A stretch of 64,000 nt of DNA from Comamonadaceae bacterium (GTDB lineage: Bacteria > Pseudomonadota > Gammaproteobacteria > Burkholderiales > Burkholderiaceae_C). The DNA lies in NCBI GenBank assembly GCA_947454955.1, contig CANGLW010000001.1, forward strand, positions 124,001 to 188,000. The letters are read 5' to 3'. Position 1 is the stretch's first letter; every line of letters starts with the position of its first letter. The position numbers and the translations under genes are program-made. Below the pieces are notes generated by a model. It was not told the origin of the DNA and did not search any database. It saw only the letters and a list, made by a program, of their open reading frames with translations. Below are positions 27,139-36,698 of this stretch, in pieces.

Positions 27139-28421
27139 CCGGCTCGCAGCGTGGCCGCTGCGCCCAAACCGGCCTTCAAGCCGTCTTCGTGGAAACCGTA
27201 GCCCATCCAGGCACCGGCATAACAGGTGTGTTGCTGGCCTTGCAGCTCAGGCATGGCCTGCTGGGCGCGGTTGGCGGCCAGGTCAAACACCGGGTGCGAA
27301 TAGCTGTACTGCCCCAACACCTTGCTGGGGTCAATCTCGCGCAAGGGGTTGAGCGAAACCACCACCGGCTGCTCAAACGGGATTGGCTGCAATTTGTTGA
27401 TGAGGTAGTGCAGGCACACCTTGGTGTTCTCCACATCCGCACTGGCGGCACGCTCGTAGTTCCACGCGGCCCAGGCCAGCTTGGCGCGCGGCAGCACCGA
27501 GGCATCGGTGTGCAGCACCGCGTGGTTGGGTTGGTAGCGTATTGCACCCAGCACCGTTTGTTCTTGCGCAGAGGGCTGCGCCAACATGGCCAGGGCCTGG
27601 TCGGGGTGGGTGGCGATGATGACCTTGTCAAACACCTCGGCGCCTGCATCGGTGTGCACCGTCACCCCGCCTTGGGCGAGTGCGGGATTGCGCTCAATGC
27701 GGCGCACCGGGGTGTTCAAGCGCTTGTCGGCAATGTCTGCCACAATTTTTTGCACGTAATGTTTGGCACCACCGCGCACCGTCCACCAGGCCGGGCGGCC
27801 ATTGACCTGAATGAGGCCATGGTTGTGGCAAAAGCGAATCATGGTGCTCACCGGGAACTGCAGCATTTGCGCGGTGGGGCAGCTCCAGATGCAGCCCATC
27901 ATGGGCAGGAAGTACCAGTCGCGAAAACTCTGGCTGAAGCGGTGCTCATCCAAAAAAGCCGACAAGGGTTGGGCCATGGCCGCGTCCGCGCCTTCTTCGG
28001 CCAAGCGGGTGCACAAGGTGTTGAAACGCAGCACCTCACGCAACATGCCGATGAATTTGAAGTTCAACACATTACGCCGCTGCGCAAACACGGTGTTGAG
28101 GTTGGCGCCATTCCACTCCAAACGCCCACCAGCGGCTGAAAACGCTTGTACCGAAAACGACATGTCGGTTTTGGCCGTGTCCACCTGCAGCTCAGAGAAC
28201 ATCTGAATGAGGTTGGGGTAGGTGCGCTCGTTGAACACCAAAAAACCTGTGTCGACCCCATAGGTCAATGGCCCTTGGGGCGTGGGCAGGGTGATGTCCA
28301 CCGTGTGGGTGTGGCCGCCAAAGTAGTCATCGGCTTCCAACAGGGTGATGTCGGCGTGGCCGCGCAGGGCATGGGCGGCCCCCAGACCGGAGATGCCGGA
28401 ACCGACGATGGCTAATTTCAT
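27135..28421 (-). CDS. FAD-dependent oxidoreductase (amine-oxidase/desaturase-like)
   Basis: 428 residues from ATG 28421. Dinucleotide-binding GSGISGLGAAHAL followed by LEADDYFGGHTHT, and a C-terminal FAD motif (YAGAWMGYGFHEDGLKAG). First gene of the eight-gene lipid operon, and overlaps DUF1365. Homologous clusters in alphaproteobacteria are induced by singlet oxygen and make methylated furan fatty acids (from memory); this protein would be the desaturase/oxidase there. Confidence 0.9.
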   Translation of the reverse strand: MKLAIVGSGISGLGAAHALRGHADITLLEADDYFGGHTHTVDITLPTPQGPLTYGVDTGFLVFNERTYPNLIQMFSELQVDTAKTDMSFSVQAFSAAGGRLEWNGANLNTVFAQRRNVLNFKFIGMLREVLRFNTLCTRLAEEGADAAMAQPLSAFLDEHRFSQSFRDWYFLPMMGCIWSCPTAQMLQFPVSTMIRFCHNHGLIQVNGRPAWWTVRGGAKHYVQKIVADIADKRLNTPVRRIERNPALAQGGVTVHTDAGAEVFDKVIIATHPDQALAMLAQPSAQEQTVLGAIRYQPNHAVLHTDASVLPRAKLAWAAWNYERAASADVENTKVCLHYLINKLQPIPFEQPVVVSLNPLREIDPSKVLGQYSYSHPVFDLAANRAQQAMPELQGQQHTCYAGAWMGYGFHEDGLKAGLGAAATLRAG

Positions 28422-28603
28422 GAACGCAACAATCTGACGAAACAAGGAGGCGGCGCACTGACAAAACACAGCCGACAGCGAGCCAAAAAAAGGCTGGCCA
28501 GCACGGGCTGGCGACAGCGTCGAATCATTATTGCATCCCCGAATGAAAAGCAATTTGTGATAAAAATAAACATAACCCGACCGGGGTTTCCTAAAAGCCC
28601 AAT

Positions 28604-30325
28604 ATGAACCCCCTTCAGGCACCAGAAGCCACATCCGAAGTTGCGTCCGAAACCGCTTCTGCCAGCCCAGCGCCCATGAACGAGGCCCAGCTGGCCGCCA
28701 TCATCGATTCTTCGCTGGATGCCATCATTTGCCTGGACGATCAGCTGCGCATCACGGTGTTCAACCGAGCCGCCGAGAAGCTGTTTCAGTGCGCGGCGAT
28801 CCAGGCCATGCGCCATGAACTGGGTCGTTTTTTACCCTCGGTGCTGGACCAAATCATGGCTGTGGGTGTGAACGAGCAAGTCAGCCTGGGTGAGGTGCAA
28901 GGCCAAACCGCTGCTGGCATGCCCTTGCCGCTGGAGATCAGTGTGTCCTGCCAGCGCCACGCCCAAGGCATGGTCACCACCGTGTTCGCCCACGATTTGA
29001 GCGCGCGAAAAATCATCGAATCGCAGTTGCTCGAGTCGCAAAAAATGCAAGCTATGGGCACCATGGCTGGCGGCATTGCGCACGACTTCAACAACATCCT
29101 GAGCGCGATTTTGGGCAATGTCTCGCTGGCCAAAGCCGACCTGAGCGAAGACGCGCCTGCCCGGGAAAGCCTCAACGAGATTGACCGCGCCGCACGCCGT
29201 GCCCGCAACCTGGTGCGGCAAATTTTGACCTTCAGCCGCAACGAGCCGCCCAAGCGCATCCCGCTCAAGCTCATGGACGCGGTGCGCGATGCGGTGCGCC
29301 TGCTGCGGGTCACCCTGCCGCCGGGCATCGCCATCAAGGTAGACAGCGGCCCCAACGCCCCCATGGTCATGGCCGACACCGTGCAGGTGGAGCAGGCCCT
29401 GGTGAATTTGTGCACCAACGCCATCCACGCCACCTTGCCCAACAGCGGCACCATCACGGTGATGGTGGATGCGATGACGCTCGATGCCCGCCAAGCCGAG
29501 TCGCTCAACCTGCCCCCGCAACGCTATGCGGTGCTGTCGGTGCGTGACCAAGGCCAGGGCATGGACGAACAAACCGTGGGCCGCATTTTCGAGCCGTTTT
29601 TCACTACCAAAGACGTGGACCAAGGCACGGGCCTGGGCCTGGCCGTGGTGCACGGGGTCATGCGTTCGCACCAAGGCACGGTGGACGTGCAAAGCGCGCC
29701 GGGCCAAGGCAGTGTGTTCTCGCTCTACTTCCCGGCCATCAGCCAGGTGTTGCTCGATGGCGTGGCGCCTGAGGCCCCTCGACCAGCGCGCAAACCCGCC
29801 AAACTGCGCGGCCATGTGATGTATGTGGACGATGACCAGGCGCTGGTGTTTTTGATTCAACGCGCCTTGACGCGCCGCGGCCTGAAGGTCAGCACCTTCA
29901 CCAACCCGCAACTGGCCATGGCTGCGCTGCGCGAGCACCCCATGGGCTACGACCTGCTGGTGACCGACTACAACATGCCCGGCATCAGCGGCGTGGCGGT
30001 GCTGCGCGAAGCCAGCAACATCCGCAATGACCTGCCCATGGCCTTGGCCTCGGGTTATGTGACGCCCGAGATCGAGCAGGAAGCCCGGCAAGCCGGTGCT
30101 CGTGACTTGATTCACAAGCCCAACGATGTGGACGAGATGTGCGAGACCGTGGCCCGGTTGCTGGGACAGTCCCTGCCACAAGACGAGCTTGAACCTGAGA
30201 CTCAAGCTGCACCAAGCCAGCCTTTGGGTTCACGCACAAGCTCGCGATCAAGCACGCGGTCAAGCGCGGGCTCAAACACAGCCACAAACCCTGTCCCCAG
30301 CTTGTTCGAGCCGGATGATTTTTAA
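28604..30325 (+). CDS. Hybrid PAS sensor histidine kinase with C-terminal receiver
   Basis: 573 residues, no membrane segment, so a cytoplasmic sensor. PAS domain (about residues 25-140), HisKA H-box GGIAHDFNNILS (phosphorylated His about 158), HATPase with N-box NLCTNAIHA, FEPFFTTK and GTGLGLAVVHG, then a receiver domain (about 405-520) with DDDQ acidic pair, phospho-Asp in LLVTDYNMPG and Lys in IHKP. The tail is Ser/Arg/Thr-rich low complexity (SRTSSRSSTRSS). NtrB-like kinase of unknown signal; no cognate regulator gene lies beside it. Confidence 0.93.
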   Translation: MNPLQAPEATSEVASETASASPAPMNEAQLAAIIDSSLDAIICLDDQLRITVFNRAAEKLFQCAAIQAMRHELGRFLPSVLDQIMAVGVNEQVSLGEVQGQTAAGMPLPLEISVSCQRHAQGMVTTVFAHDLSARKIIESQLLESQKMQAMGTMAGGIAHDFNNILSAILGNVSLAKADLSEDAPARESLNEIDRAARRARNLVRQILTFSRNEPPKRIPLKLMDAVRDAVRLLRVTLPPGIAIKVDSGPNAPMVMADTVQVEQALVNLCTNAIHATLPNSGTITVMVDAMTLDARQAESLNLPPQRYAVLSVRDQGQGMDEQTVGRIFEPFFTTKDVDQGTGLGLAVVHGVMRSHQGTVDVQSAPGQGSVFSLYFPAISQVLLDGVAPEAPRPARKPAKLRGHVMYVDDDQALVFLIQRALTRRGLKVSTFTNPQLAMAALREHPMGYDLLVTDYNMPGISGVAVLREASNIRNDLPMALASGYVTPEIEQEARQAGARDLIHKPNDVDEMCETVARLLGQSLPQDELEPETQAAPSQPLGSRTSSRSSTRSSAGSNTATNPVPSLFEPDDF

Positions 30326-31030
30326 GTGCACGGTGAAGTGCGCGATCTCGACATCGTTGACCAAGACGACGACCTGCTGGTTCTGAACAAACCCGCAGGG
30401 CTGTTGTGTGTGCCCGGGCGCGGACCGGACAAGCAAGATTGCTTGAGCAGCCGCGTGCAAGCCCTCTACCCCGAAGCCTTGGTGGTGCACCGCTTGGACA
30501 TGGCCACCTCAGGTCTGGTGGTGATGGCACGCCAGCCCCAAGCCCAGCGTGCTTTGAGCTTTGCGTTTGCACAACGCCACACCGACAAGCGTTACGAGGC
30601 CGTCGTGCAGGGTCACCTCCTGGATAACATCGCAGACGACACAGCCCATGACAAGCCAGACCACTGGCCCTTGATCGACGCGTCCATCCTGGTGGATTGG
30701 CCCCACCGCCCCTTACGCAAAATTGATGCGGCCGGACAGATGAGCCAAACCCGTTGGCGCGTTCTGGAACACCTCACCCTCAATGGCCAGCCCTGCACCC
30801 GCTTGGCCTTGGCCCCCATCACCGGGCGCACCCACCAGTTGCGCGTGCATTTGAAGCACATCGGTCACCCGATCGTTGGCGACGCGCTGTACGGCACAGC
30901 AGCGCAGCGTTTGATGTTGCACGCCTGCGCTTTAAGCCTGCCCCACCCCCGCACCCAAGTGCTGTGCCAATGGCGCAGCCCGGCAGCGTTTCTTGACTTA
31001 AATCACAGCGCGTCTGAACCGTCTCTCTAA
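30326..31030 (+). CDS. RluA-family pseudouridine synthase
   Basis: 234 residues, GTG start immediately after the kinase stop codon. Converts uridine to pseudouridine in rRNA and/or tRNA. Catalytic Asp in [15 protein letters not shown] (about residue 50), plus KRYEAVVQG and [10 protein letters not shown], are diagnostic. No S4 domain, as in RluA itself (dual 23S U746/tRNA U32 specificity), so RluA type is favoured. Confidence 0.92.
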   Translation: MHGEVRDLDIVDQDDDLLVLNKPAGLLCVPGRGPDKQDCLSSRVQALYPEALVVHRLDMATSGLVVMARQPQAQRALSFAFAQRHTDKRYEAVVQGHLLDNIADDTAHDKPDHWPLIDASILVDWPHRPLRKIDAAGQMSQTRWRVLEHLTLNGQPCTRLALAPITGRTHQLRVHLKHIGHPIVGDALYGTAAQRLMLHACALSLPHPRTQVLCQWRSPAAFLDLNHSASEPSL

Positions 31031-31061
31031 GCTCAAGGCTTCGCAACACACGGAGCGCGAG

Positions 31062-31373
31062 ATGCTCGAACTCAGCCAAGCCCACAAAGACAAACTCAAC
31101 GCCGATTTGCAACAAGTCATCCACGACGCTGAAGAGGTGCTCAAGGTCATGGCCGGACAAACCGGTCAGGAAGCCGAGAAGCTGCGCAGCCGCATGGAGT
31201 CACGACTTCAGCAAGCCCGGCAAGATCTCAAGCGCTTGCAACTGCAAGCCAGCGAACAGGTGCGCCACGCCTGCCACAGCACCGATGAATTCGTGCACGA
31301 CCACCCCTGGGCTGCCGCAGGTGCAGCGGCGGGCTTGGGTTTGTTGATGGGCATGCTGGTGGCGCGCCGCTGA
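31062..31373 (+). CDS. DUF883 (ElaB/YqjD-type) membrane-anchored protein
   Basis: 103 residues: a long charged amphipathic helix, then a C-terminal hydrophobic anchor (PWAAAGAAAGLGLLMGMLVARR region). Members tether stationary-phase ribosomes to the inner membrane in E. coli. One base before the next ATG, forming a yqjD-yqjE-like pair. Confidence 0.88.
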   Translation: MLELSQAHKDKLNADLQQVIHDAEEVLKVMAGQTGQEAEKLRSRMESRLQQARQDLKRLQLQASEQVRHACHSTDEFVHDHPWAAAGAAAGLGLLMGMLVARR

Positions 31374-31374
31374 C

Positions 31375-31698
31375 ATGAGCGACGAAAAAACCTCTCGCCC
31401 CTTGCTCTCGCTGTTGCTGGACGGTTTAGTGCAGCTCGGCACCCAGGCCGTGCGTGAGCGTTGGCAAGACATGCAGACCGAATGGGCGCATGAACGCGAC
31501 CGCGTGCTGCGCATGTTACTGCGCTCAGCCCTGGCCTTGTTGCTCATTGGCCTGGGGCTTTGTCTGCTGATCACTTGGGTGGTGGTGGTGTGCTGGGAGG
31601 TGTGCGGCCCGCAGCTCTTGGCAGGCTTTGGTGTGGTGCTGCTGGGTTTGGGTGCTTGGCTCTTAGACAGAACCCGATTGACGGCCCACCGGCGTTAG
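31375..31698 (+). CDS. YqjE/holin-X-like membrane protein
   Basis: 107 residues with two membrane helices (about 48-70 and 76-96) after a charged N-terminus. Matches the phage holin superfamily III/YqjE family that follows DUF883 genes; despite the name no phage link is implied. Confidence 0.85.
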   Translation: MSDEKTSRPLLSLLLDGLVQLGTQAVRERWQDMQTEWAHERDRVLRMLLRSALALLLIGLGLCLLITWVVVVCWEVCGPQLLAGFGVVLLGLGAWLLDRTRLTAHRR

Positions 31699-31713
31699 CC
31701 TGAGCCCTGCTGT

Positions 31714-32484
31714 TCAATCACCCTGAAAAGCACCAGCGCGCAGGGTGACGACCAAGGTGTCGCGATGAGAAGGCTGCCCCAGCGTTTGCGGTTGGATGGG
31801 CGTGGTCTCATGGATCACCCGCTCGTCATCGAGCAACAACACCGACCAGGGTTGGGTCAGCGTGAAGCGTTGGCCGTGCGGGCTGCGCGCATCGAACACC
31901 CGGGTCTCGCCGCCTTTGACGCCTTGGCGCTCGATCATGAACACGGCCACCAGGTCCACACCATCACGGTGCGCACCCTCAGGCGTGGGCCGGCCGATGC
32001 CATCGGTGGTGTCAATGCGAAACTGGTGCGCTTCCACATACCAAGGCTGCTGGCCACGCAAGGCACTGGCCACCTGGGCCAGCCAACGCAGCAAAGCCTG
32101 CCAAGCCGTTTGCGCCAAGACCTGTGCGTCCATGGGTGCAAACAAACGCTGCATGCCACCATGCAAGGCGTTGTAGGCCACCGGTTGCCAATGCGCGCGG
32201 TGCGGCTGCAAGCTCACCTCAGCATCGTTGACCACAAAGCAGCTGTGGCGTCGGCGCCGGTAACGACCGCCGTCTTTCAAAAAAGCGTCCGGCGGCAAAT
32301 CAGACCATGAAGGCATCAAATGATTCAAAGCCTCATGGATATTCAATGAATTGCTATGGATATCATAGCAATGTGAAACACCTTGCGTGACCGCATCAGC
32401 ATCCAACACCGCATAGCCCTGCTGCGCCAAGGTAGCGTTGAGCTCAACCAGGGCGGTCAGGGGTGGGGCAAGTAGCTCGCTCAT
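31714..32484 (-). CDS. 2OG-Fe(II) dioxygenase family protein
   Basis: 256 residues. Fe ligands likely HRDGVD (His and Asp about 172-175) and the later His in VIHETTPI; RDTLVVT supplies the 2-oxoglutarate Arg. The family (2OG-Fe_Oxy_2 type) includes amino-acid hydroxylases such as isoleucine dioxygenase. Residues YDIHSNSLNI (32340-32375) are encoded by an AT-rich 23-bp perfect hairpin that looks inserted. Confidence 0.85.
   Translation of the reverse strand: MSELLAPPLTALVELNATLAQQGYAVLDADAVTQGVSHCYDIHSNSLNIHEALNHLMPSWSDLPPDAFLKDGGRYRRRRHSCFVVNDAEVSLQPHRAHWQPVAYNALHGGMQRLFAPMDAQVLAQTAWQALLRWLAQVASALRGQQPWYVEAHQFRIDTTDGIGRPTPEGAHRDGVDLVAVFMIERQGVKGGETRVFDARSPHGQRFTLTQPWSVLLLDDERVIHETTPIQPQTLGQPSHRDTLVVTLRAGAFQGD
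32350..32372. repeat. Perfect 9-bp-stem hairpin inside dioxygenase gene
   Basis: ATTGCTATG, five-base loop, CATAGCAAT. AT-rich in a GC-rich gene; best-formed member of the dispersed hairpin family. Confidence 0.65.
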
Positions 32485-33666
32485 TCAGCGCAGCACACTG
32501 GCGTACACCAGGTTGCGAAACAGCGGGCGGTAGTAGTCGCGTTGGTTGGGCGCTTGGATCAACATGATGGCAAACATATCCAACACCGGGTCCACAAAGA
32601 AAGTGGTGCCCGCAATTCCGCCCCAGTAATACAAACCGACCGAACCGGGCACCGAGGTTTCGCCCAAGCTGGTGCGCACCGCAAAGCCCAAACCAAAGCC
32701 GTGGCCTGGTGGCAGCAAGGTGCCCAGATCGCCGTGGTGCAAAGGAATGTTGCCCAGATGATCGGCGGTCATGAAGTCGATGATGTGTGGCGCCAACAAG
32801 CGCACGCCATCCAACTCGCCTTTGTTGAGCATGAACTGCAAAAAGCGCGCGTAGTCTTGCGCGGTCGAGACCAAGCCACCGCCACCCGATTCAAGCGCGG
32901 GCGTTTCGCGCACATCGATCACCCGCATGGGCACGCCACCATCGGGGTCGTGCGCAAAAGGCTCAGCAATGCGGTCCCACTGCGCTTGCGGCACGGCAAA
33001 GGTGGTCTCGTGCATGCCCAGCGGTTGCAAGATGTGTTGCTGCAAAAACGCACCCAAGCTTTGGCCGCTGATCACCTCCACCAAGCGGCCCAGCACGTCG
33101 GTAGAACGGCTGTATTCCCAGGCGCTACCGGGCTCAAAAGCCAGGGGCACTGCGGCCAAGTCTTTCGAGAACGTGGCGTTGGTGCGCTCGCGCGAGCTCA
33201 TGTTGATTTGCGCGTAATGGCGCTGCACCGGCGACTGCCCCAAGAACTCATAGGTCAAGCCTGAGGTGTGACGCAGCAAGTCCTGGATGGTCATGGCCCG
33301 CTTGACCGGGTGCAACTGTCCCTGCGCGTCTTGCCAATGTTGCGCTGCGTACTCGGGCAAAAATTTAGCCACCGCATCGCCCAGCAGCAACTTGCCTTGT
33401 TCCATCAACATCATGACCGCCACCGACACGATGGGCTTGGTCATGGAGTAAATGCGAAACAGGCTGTCGAGCCGCATGGGGCTTTGCGCGAGCGGGTCTT
33501 GCCACCCCACCTTGTCGAACATGGCCAGCTGGCCGTGACGCGCGATCATCATCACCGCGCCAGGCAGACGCTGGCGCTTGACCTCGTCTTGCAGGACGGC
33601 ACGCAGACGAGCCAAGCGGTCGGGGCAAAAGCCCAACTCCGCGGCGGGTGTGAGGGTCGGGGTCAT
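32485..33666 (-). CDS. Serine hydrolase, class C beta-lactamase/EstB-like
   Basis: 393 residues, no signal peptide. Catalytic SMTK (SxxK, about residue 74) and the YSR motif (Tyr of YxN) are present, with HGFGLGFAV near the C-terminus. Typical of cytoplasmic esterases of the EstB group rather than resistance enzymes. Ends one base before the neighbouring dioxygenase start region, so the two may be co-transcribed. Confidence 0.9.
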   Translation of the reverse strand: MTPTLTPAAELGFCPDRLARLRAVLQDEVKRQRLPGAVMMIARHGQLAMFDKVGWQDPLAQSPMRLDSLFRIYSMTKPIVSVAVMMLMEQGKLLLGDAVAKFLPEYAAQHWQDAQGQLHPVKRAMTIQDLLRHTSGLTYEFLGQSPVQRHYAQINMSSRERTNATFSKDLAAVPLAFEPGSAWEYSRSTDVLGRLVEVISGQSLGAFLQQHILQPLGMHETTFAVPQAQWDRIAEPFAHDPDGGVPMRVIDVRETPALESGGGGLVSTAQDYARFLQFMLNKGELDGVRLLAPHIIDFMTADHLGNIPLHHGDLGTLLPPGHGFGLGFAVRTSLGETSVPGSVGLYYWGGIAGTTFFVDPVLDMFAIMLIQAPNQRDYYRPLFRNLVYASVLR

Positions 33667-33680
33667 CCAGGCAGATCAGC

Positions 33681-34700
33681 TCAAGCGTGGCGTTGACGGG
33701 CCAAAGCGGCACCAGCGGCCAGGGCTTGCAGTTTCTTCATGGCTACTTCGCGGTCCATGGGCGCCAAGCCACAGTTGGTGCAGGGGAACAAGCGGTTTTT
33801 GGGCACAAACTGCAAAGCGCGGCCAATGGTCTCGGCCACCTCTTCGGGCGTCTCAATCACATCGCTGGCCACATCAATCACACCCACCATCACGTCTTTG
33901 CCCTCAAGCAATTTCATCAGGTCTGGTGGCACATGCGAGTGGTAGCACTCCAGGCTCACCTGCTGAATGCTGCTCTTGGCAAGTGCAGGGAACACCAACT
34001 CGTATTGGCGCCATTCGTTACCGAGTTTTTCTTTCCAGTCGTTGTTGGCCTGGATGCCGTAGCCGTAGCAAATGTGCACGGCGGTGGTGCAGGTCAGGCC
34101 TTGGGCAGCGCGCTCCAGGGCTTTGACACCCCAGTCGGCGGCGTCTTTCATGTAGACGTTGAAGGCCGGCTCATCAAACTGGATGATGTCCACACCATCG
34201 GCCTGCAAAGCCAGGGCCTCCTGGTTGAGCAGCTCGGCAAAGGCCATGGCCATTTTGATTTTGTCGCCGTAAAAATTGTCGGCCACGGTGTCGACAATCG
34301 TCATCGGGCCAGGCAGCGTGAACTTGATTTTTTTCTTGGTGTGCGCGCGCAAAACCTTGGCTTCAGCAGCGTGCACACGGCCTTTGAGTTTGAGGGCCGA
34401 GACCACCTGGGGCACCATGGCGTCATAGCGGTTGTCGCGGATGCCCATCTTGACCTTGTGATCAAAGTCAATGCCCTCGACCATCTCCAGAAAGCCATGC
34501 ACAAAGTGCTGGCGCGACTGCTCGCCGTCGCCAATGATGTCCAAGCCCGCGTCTTCCTGGGCTTTGATCCACAAGAGGGTGGCGTCTTTTTTGGCTTGGG
34601 CGAGTTCTTCGCCCTGGGCCTTCCATTGGGGCCAGAGTTTGTGGGTTTCAGACAGCCAGGCGGGTTTGGGCAGGCTGCCAGCGATGGTGGCTTCGAACAT
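33681..34700 (-). CDS. Core MetE-like methionine synthase
   Basis: 339 residues from ATG 34700 (GGAG 6 bases upstream). It corresponds to the C-terminal catalytic half of MetE only: zinc ligands in VHICYGYG (His, Cys), SLECYHSH (Glu) and CTNCGLAP (Cys). It transfers a methyl group to homocysteine; single-domain 'core' MetE proteins are reported to take it from methylcobalamin proteins rather than methyl-folate (from memory). 15 bases upstream of the EstB-like gene. Confidence 0.85.
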   Translation of the reverse strand: MFEATIAGSLPKPAWLSETHKLWPQWKAQGEELAQAKKDATLLWIKAQEDAGLDIIGDGEQSRQHFVHGFLEMVEGIDFDHKVKMGIRDNRYDAMVPQVVSALKLKGRVHAAEAKVLRAHTKKKIKFTLPGPMTIVDTVADNFYGDKIKMAMAFAELLNQEALALQADGVDIIQFDEPAFNVYMKDAADWGVKALERAAQGLTCTTAVHICYGYGIQANNDWKEKLGNEWRQYELVFPALAKSSIQQVSLECYHSHVPPDLMKLLEGKDVMVGVIDVASDVIETPEEVAETIGRALQFVPKNRLFPCTNCGLAPMDREVAMKKLQALAAGAALARQRHA

Positions 34701-34795
34701 GATGTCTCCAAGAAAAAAAGCATTGTGGCAGAGGCGGCCTACCCCTGCCGATGTGGCAAACGCGCAGACAAAGTCTGGTTTGTTGAGGCTTAGGC

Positions 34796-36490
34796 TTAGG
34801 CTTGCGCTTCGGCCTCTTGCAAGGCCCGCCACATCACCTTGCCGCTGCCGCTCTTGGGCAGGGCATCGGTGAATTGCACCACGCGCGGCACTTTGTAAAC
34901 CGCCATGTTCTCGCGGCACCAGGCCACGATGTCGGCCTCAGTGACCTTGCCCACAAAGGCCGGGCGCAGCACGACCACCGCCTTGACCGACTCGCCGCGG
35001 TAGCTGTCTTTGGTGGCAATCACACAGGCTTCCACAATCGCGGGGTGGCGGAACATCAGGGCCTCGACCTCGGCCGGCCAGACCTTGAAGCCCGAAGCGT
35101 TGATCATGCGTTTGAGGCGGTCGGTCAAAAAGAAATAACCCTCTTCATCCACCCGGCCCAAGTCGCCGGTGCGGAAAAAGCGTTTGCCGTCCAGCTCAAA
35201 AAACGCTTGCTCAGTGGCATCGGGGCGCTTCCAGTAGCCCTGAAACACCTCGGGGCCGCACACCACAATCTCGCCTTGCTCGCCGACCGGCACCTCTTGC
35301 AAGGTTTCGGGGTCGACCACACGCGCATCGGTGCTCATGAAAGGAATGCCCAGGCACTGCTGCTTGGCCGCATCGGGCGGGTTGGTGTGCGAAGGTGCGG
35401 CGGTTTCGGTCAGGCCATAGCCCTCTACATAACGCAGGCCATATTGCTCAAGCAAACGTTGCGCCACCGCTTGGGGCATGGCTGCGCCACCCCCGCCGAT
35501 GTACACAATGCTGGAGAGGTCGTAGCTCTCAAAATTCGGGCTGCCCAACAGGTCGATCACCATGGTGGGGATGTTGGTCCAGTGGGTGATGCGGCGCTTG
35601 GAAATCAAGCGGCCGGCCAGGTCACGGTCCCAGCGCGGCATGACCACCAGGCTCGCGCCCAAGGCGATGCTGGCGTGCATCATGCTCACCATGCCGGTGA
35701 TGTGGAACATGGGCACCGCCGCCAGGGTGATGTTTTCTGCGGTGCTGTTGCCCCACATGCCGCTGCTGACAGCGTTGTGCATGATGCTACGGTGGGTGTG
35801 CATGCAGCCCTTGGGCAATCCGGTGGTGCCGCTGGTGTAGGGCAGCACGGCTAGGTCTTGCGGCCCGGTGGTCAAAGGGCCGGGTGCTGTGGCGCAGGCC
35901 AAAGCCTCGGTCCAGGTGTGCACTTGCGCGCCTTGCACAGCCGGCAAGTCATGCCGGGTGAACAGCCAGTCATGCCAGCCAGCAGGCGGGGCCTCAGGGC
36001 CTTGCACGGCGACATCAAAGGTGTCGGTGAAATGGGTGACGATGAGGTGCTTGAGGCTGGGCTGAGCGCTCGACGCCAAGGCGTTACTGGCCGCAGCCAG
36101 GTCAGCGGCCAAGTCGGCGGTGGTCAGGGCCACGGTCGCGTCGGGGTCGGTGATGTAGTGCTTGAGCTCTTCGGCGCGGTTCATGGGGTTGACCGGCACC
36201 ACCACCGCATTGGCCCGCAAAATCGCGAAATGCGCGATCACCAGCTGCGGGCAGTTCTGCATGTTGAGCACCACCCTGTCACCCTTTTGCACGCCCAAGC
36301 TTTGCAAATAGGCGGCCAGGCGCTCTGTTTGTTGTAGCAGCTGGCGGTAGCTGATGGTGCTGCCGAAAAACACCAGGGCGTCTTTGTCGGGGTAGCGCTT
36401 GGCGCTGATGGCCAGGTTTTCCCACAGCGGCATGGCCGGCGGGTTGATGGCGTGGGGCAGGCGTTTGGGCCAGACAGCGTGGTGTCTCAT
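34796..36490 (-). CDS. Long-chain acyl-CoA ligase (AMP-forming)
   Basis: 564 residues from ATG 36490 with GGAG upstream. Motifs: P-loop YTSGTTGLPKG, adenylation YGLTETAA, hinge GDLGRVDEEGYFFLTDRLK, and the catalytic C-terminal Lys in SGSGKVMWR. Activates a fatty or aromatic acid to its CoA ester; FadD-like, exact substrate unknown. Confidence 0.92.
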   Translation of the reverse strand: MRHHAVWPKRLPHAINPPAMPLWENLAISAKRYPDKDALVFFGSTISYRQLLQQTERLAAYLQSLGVQKGDRVVLNMQNCPQLVIAHFAILRANAVVVPVNPMNRAEELKHYITDPDATVALTTADLAADLAAASNALASSAQPSLKHLIVTHFTDTFDVAVQGPEAPPAGWHDWLFTRHDLPAVQGAQVHTWTEALACATAPGPLTTGPQDLAVLPYTSGTTGLPKGCMHTHRSIMHNAVSSGMWGNSTAENITLAAVPMFHITGMVSMMHASIALGASLVVMPRWDRDLAGRLISKRRITHWTNIPTMVIDLLGSPNFESYDLSSIVYIGGGGAAMPQAVAQRLLEQYGLRYVEGYGLTETAAPSHTNPPDAAKQQCLGIPFMSTDARVVDPETLQEVPVGEQGEIVVCGPEVFQGYWKRPDATEQAFFELDGKRFFRTGDLGRVDEEGYFFLTDRLKRMINASGFKVWPAEVEALMFRHPAIVEACVIATKDSYRGESVKAVVVLRPAFVGKVTEADIVAWCRENMAVYKVPRVVQFTDALPKSGSGKVMWRALQEAEAQA

Positions 36491-36493
36491 CAA

Positions 36494-36698
36494 GGTCTCC
36501 TTATGTGCCTAGCTTACCGTGCGCAGCCCGCCCTCCCCATTGGTAGCTACCCCAAAGCCACGCTGCATGTTGGCAAGAAGGCTAAGGCTTGGTCAAACGC
36601 CAGCGTGTCATTTCGAATTAGACTTTGTGTAGCCACCCATTCGTGATGCCCTTGTCGTGCAACCCATACTTGCCCCCACTTTGGTCCCTAGATCAGCC
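36494..36698. other. Divergent intergenic region
   Basis: Separates the acyl-CoA ligase from the amino-acid transporter. It contains the perfect palindrome GGTAGCTACC (36542-36551), possibly an operator; otherwise nothing recognisable. Confidence 0.4.

Noticed and set aside
28422-28634. N-terminal extension of the FAD oxidoreductase
   Set aside because: Sequence before MKLAIVGSGISG is not protein-like and runs into the divergent kinase promoter.
31375-31698. Phage holin
   Set aside because: Two-helix YqjE-type protein behind DUF883; no phage genes nearby.
32485-33666. Beta-lactam resistance gene
   Set aside because: SxxK/YxN serine hydrolase without signal peptide and in a metabolic context; EstB-like esterase is more likely.
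34701-34919. N-terminal extension of the core MetE frame
   Set aside because: Covers the 3' end of the acyl-CoA ligase and lacks family similarity; ATG 34700 has a good ribosome binding site.
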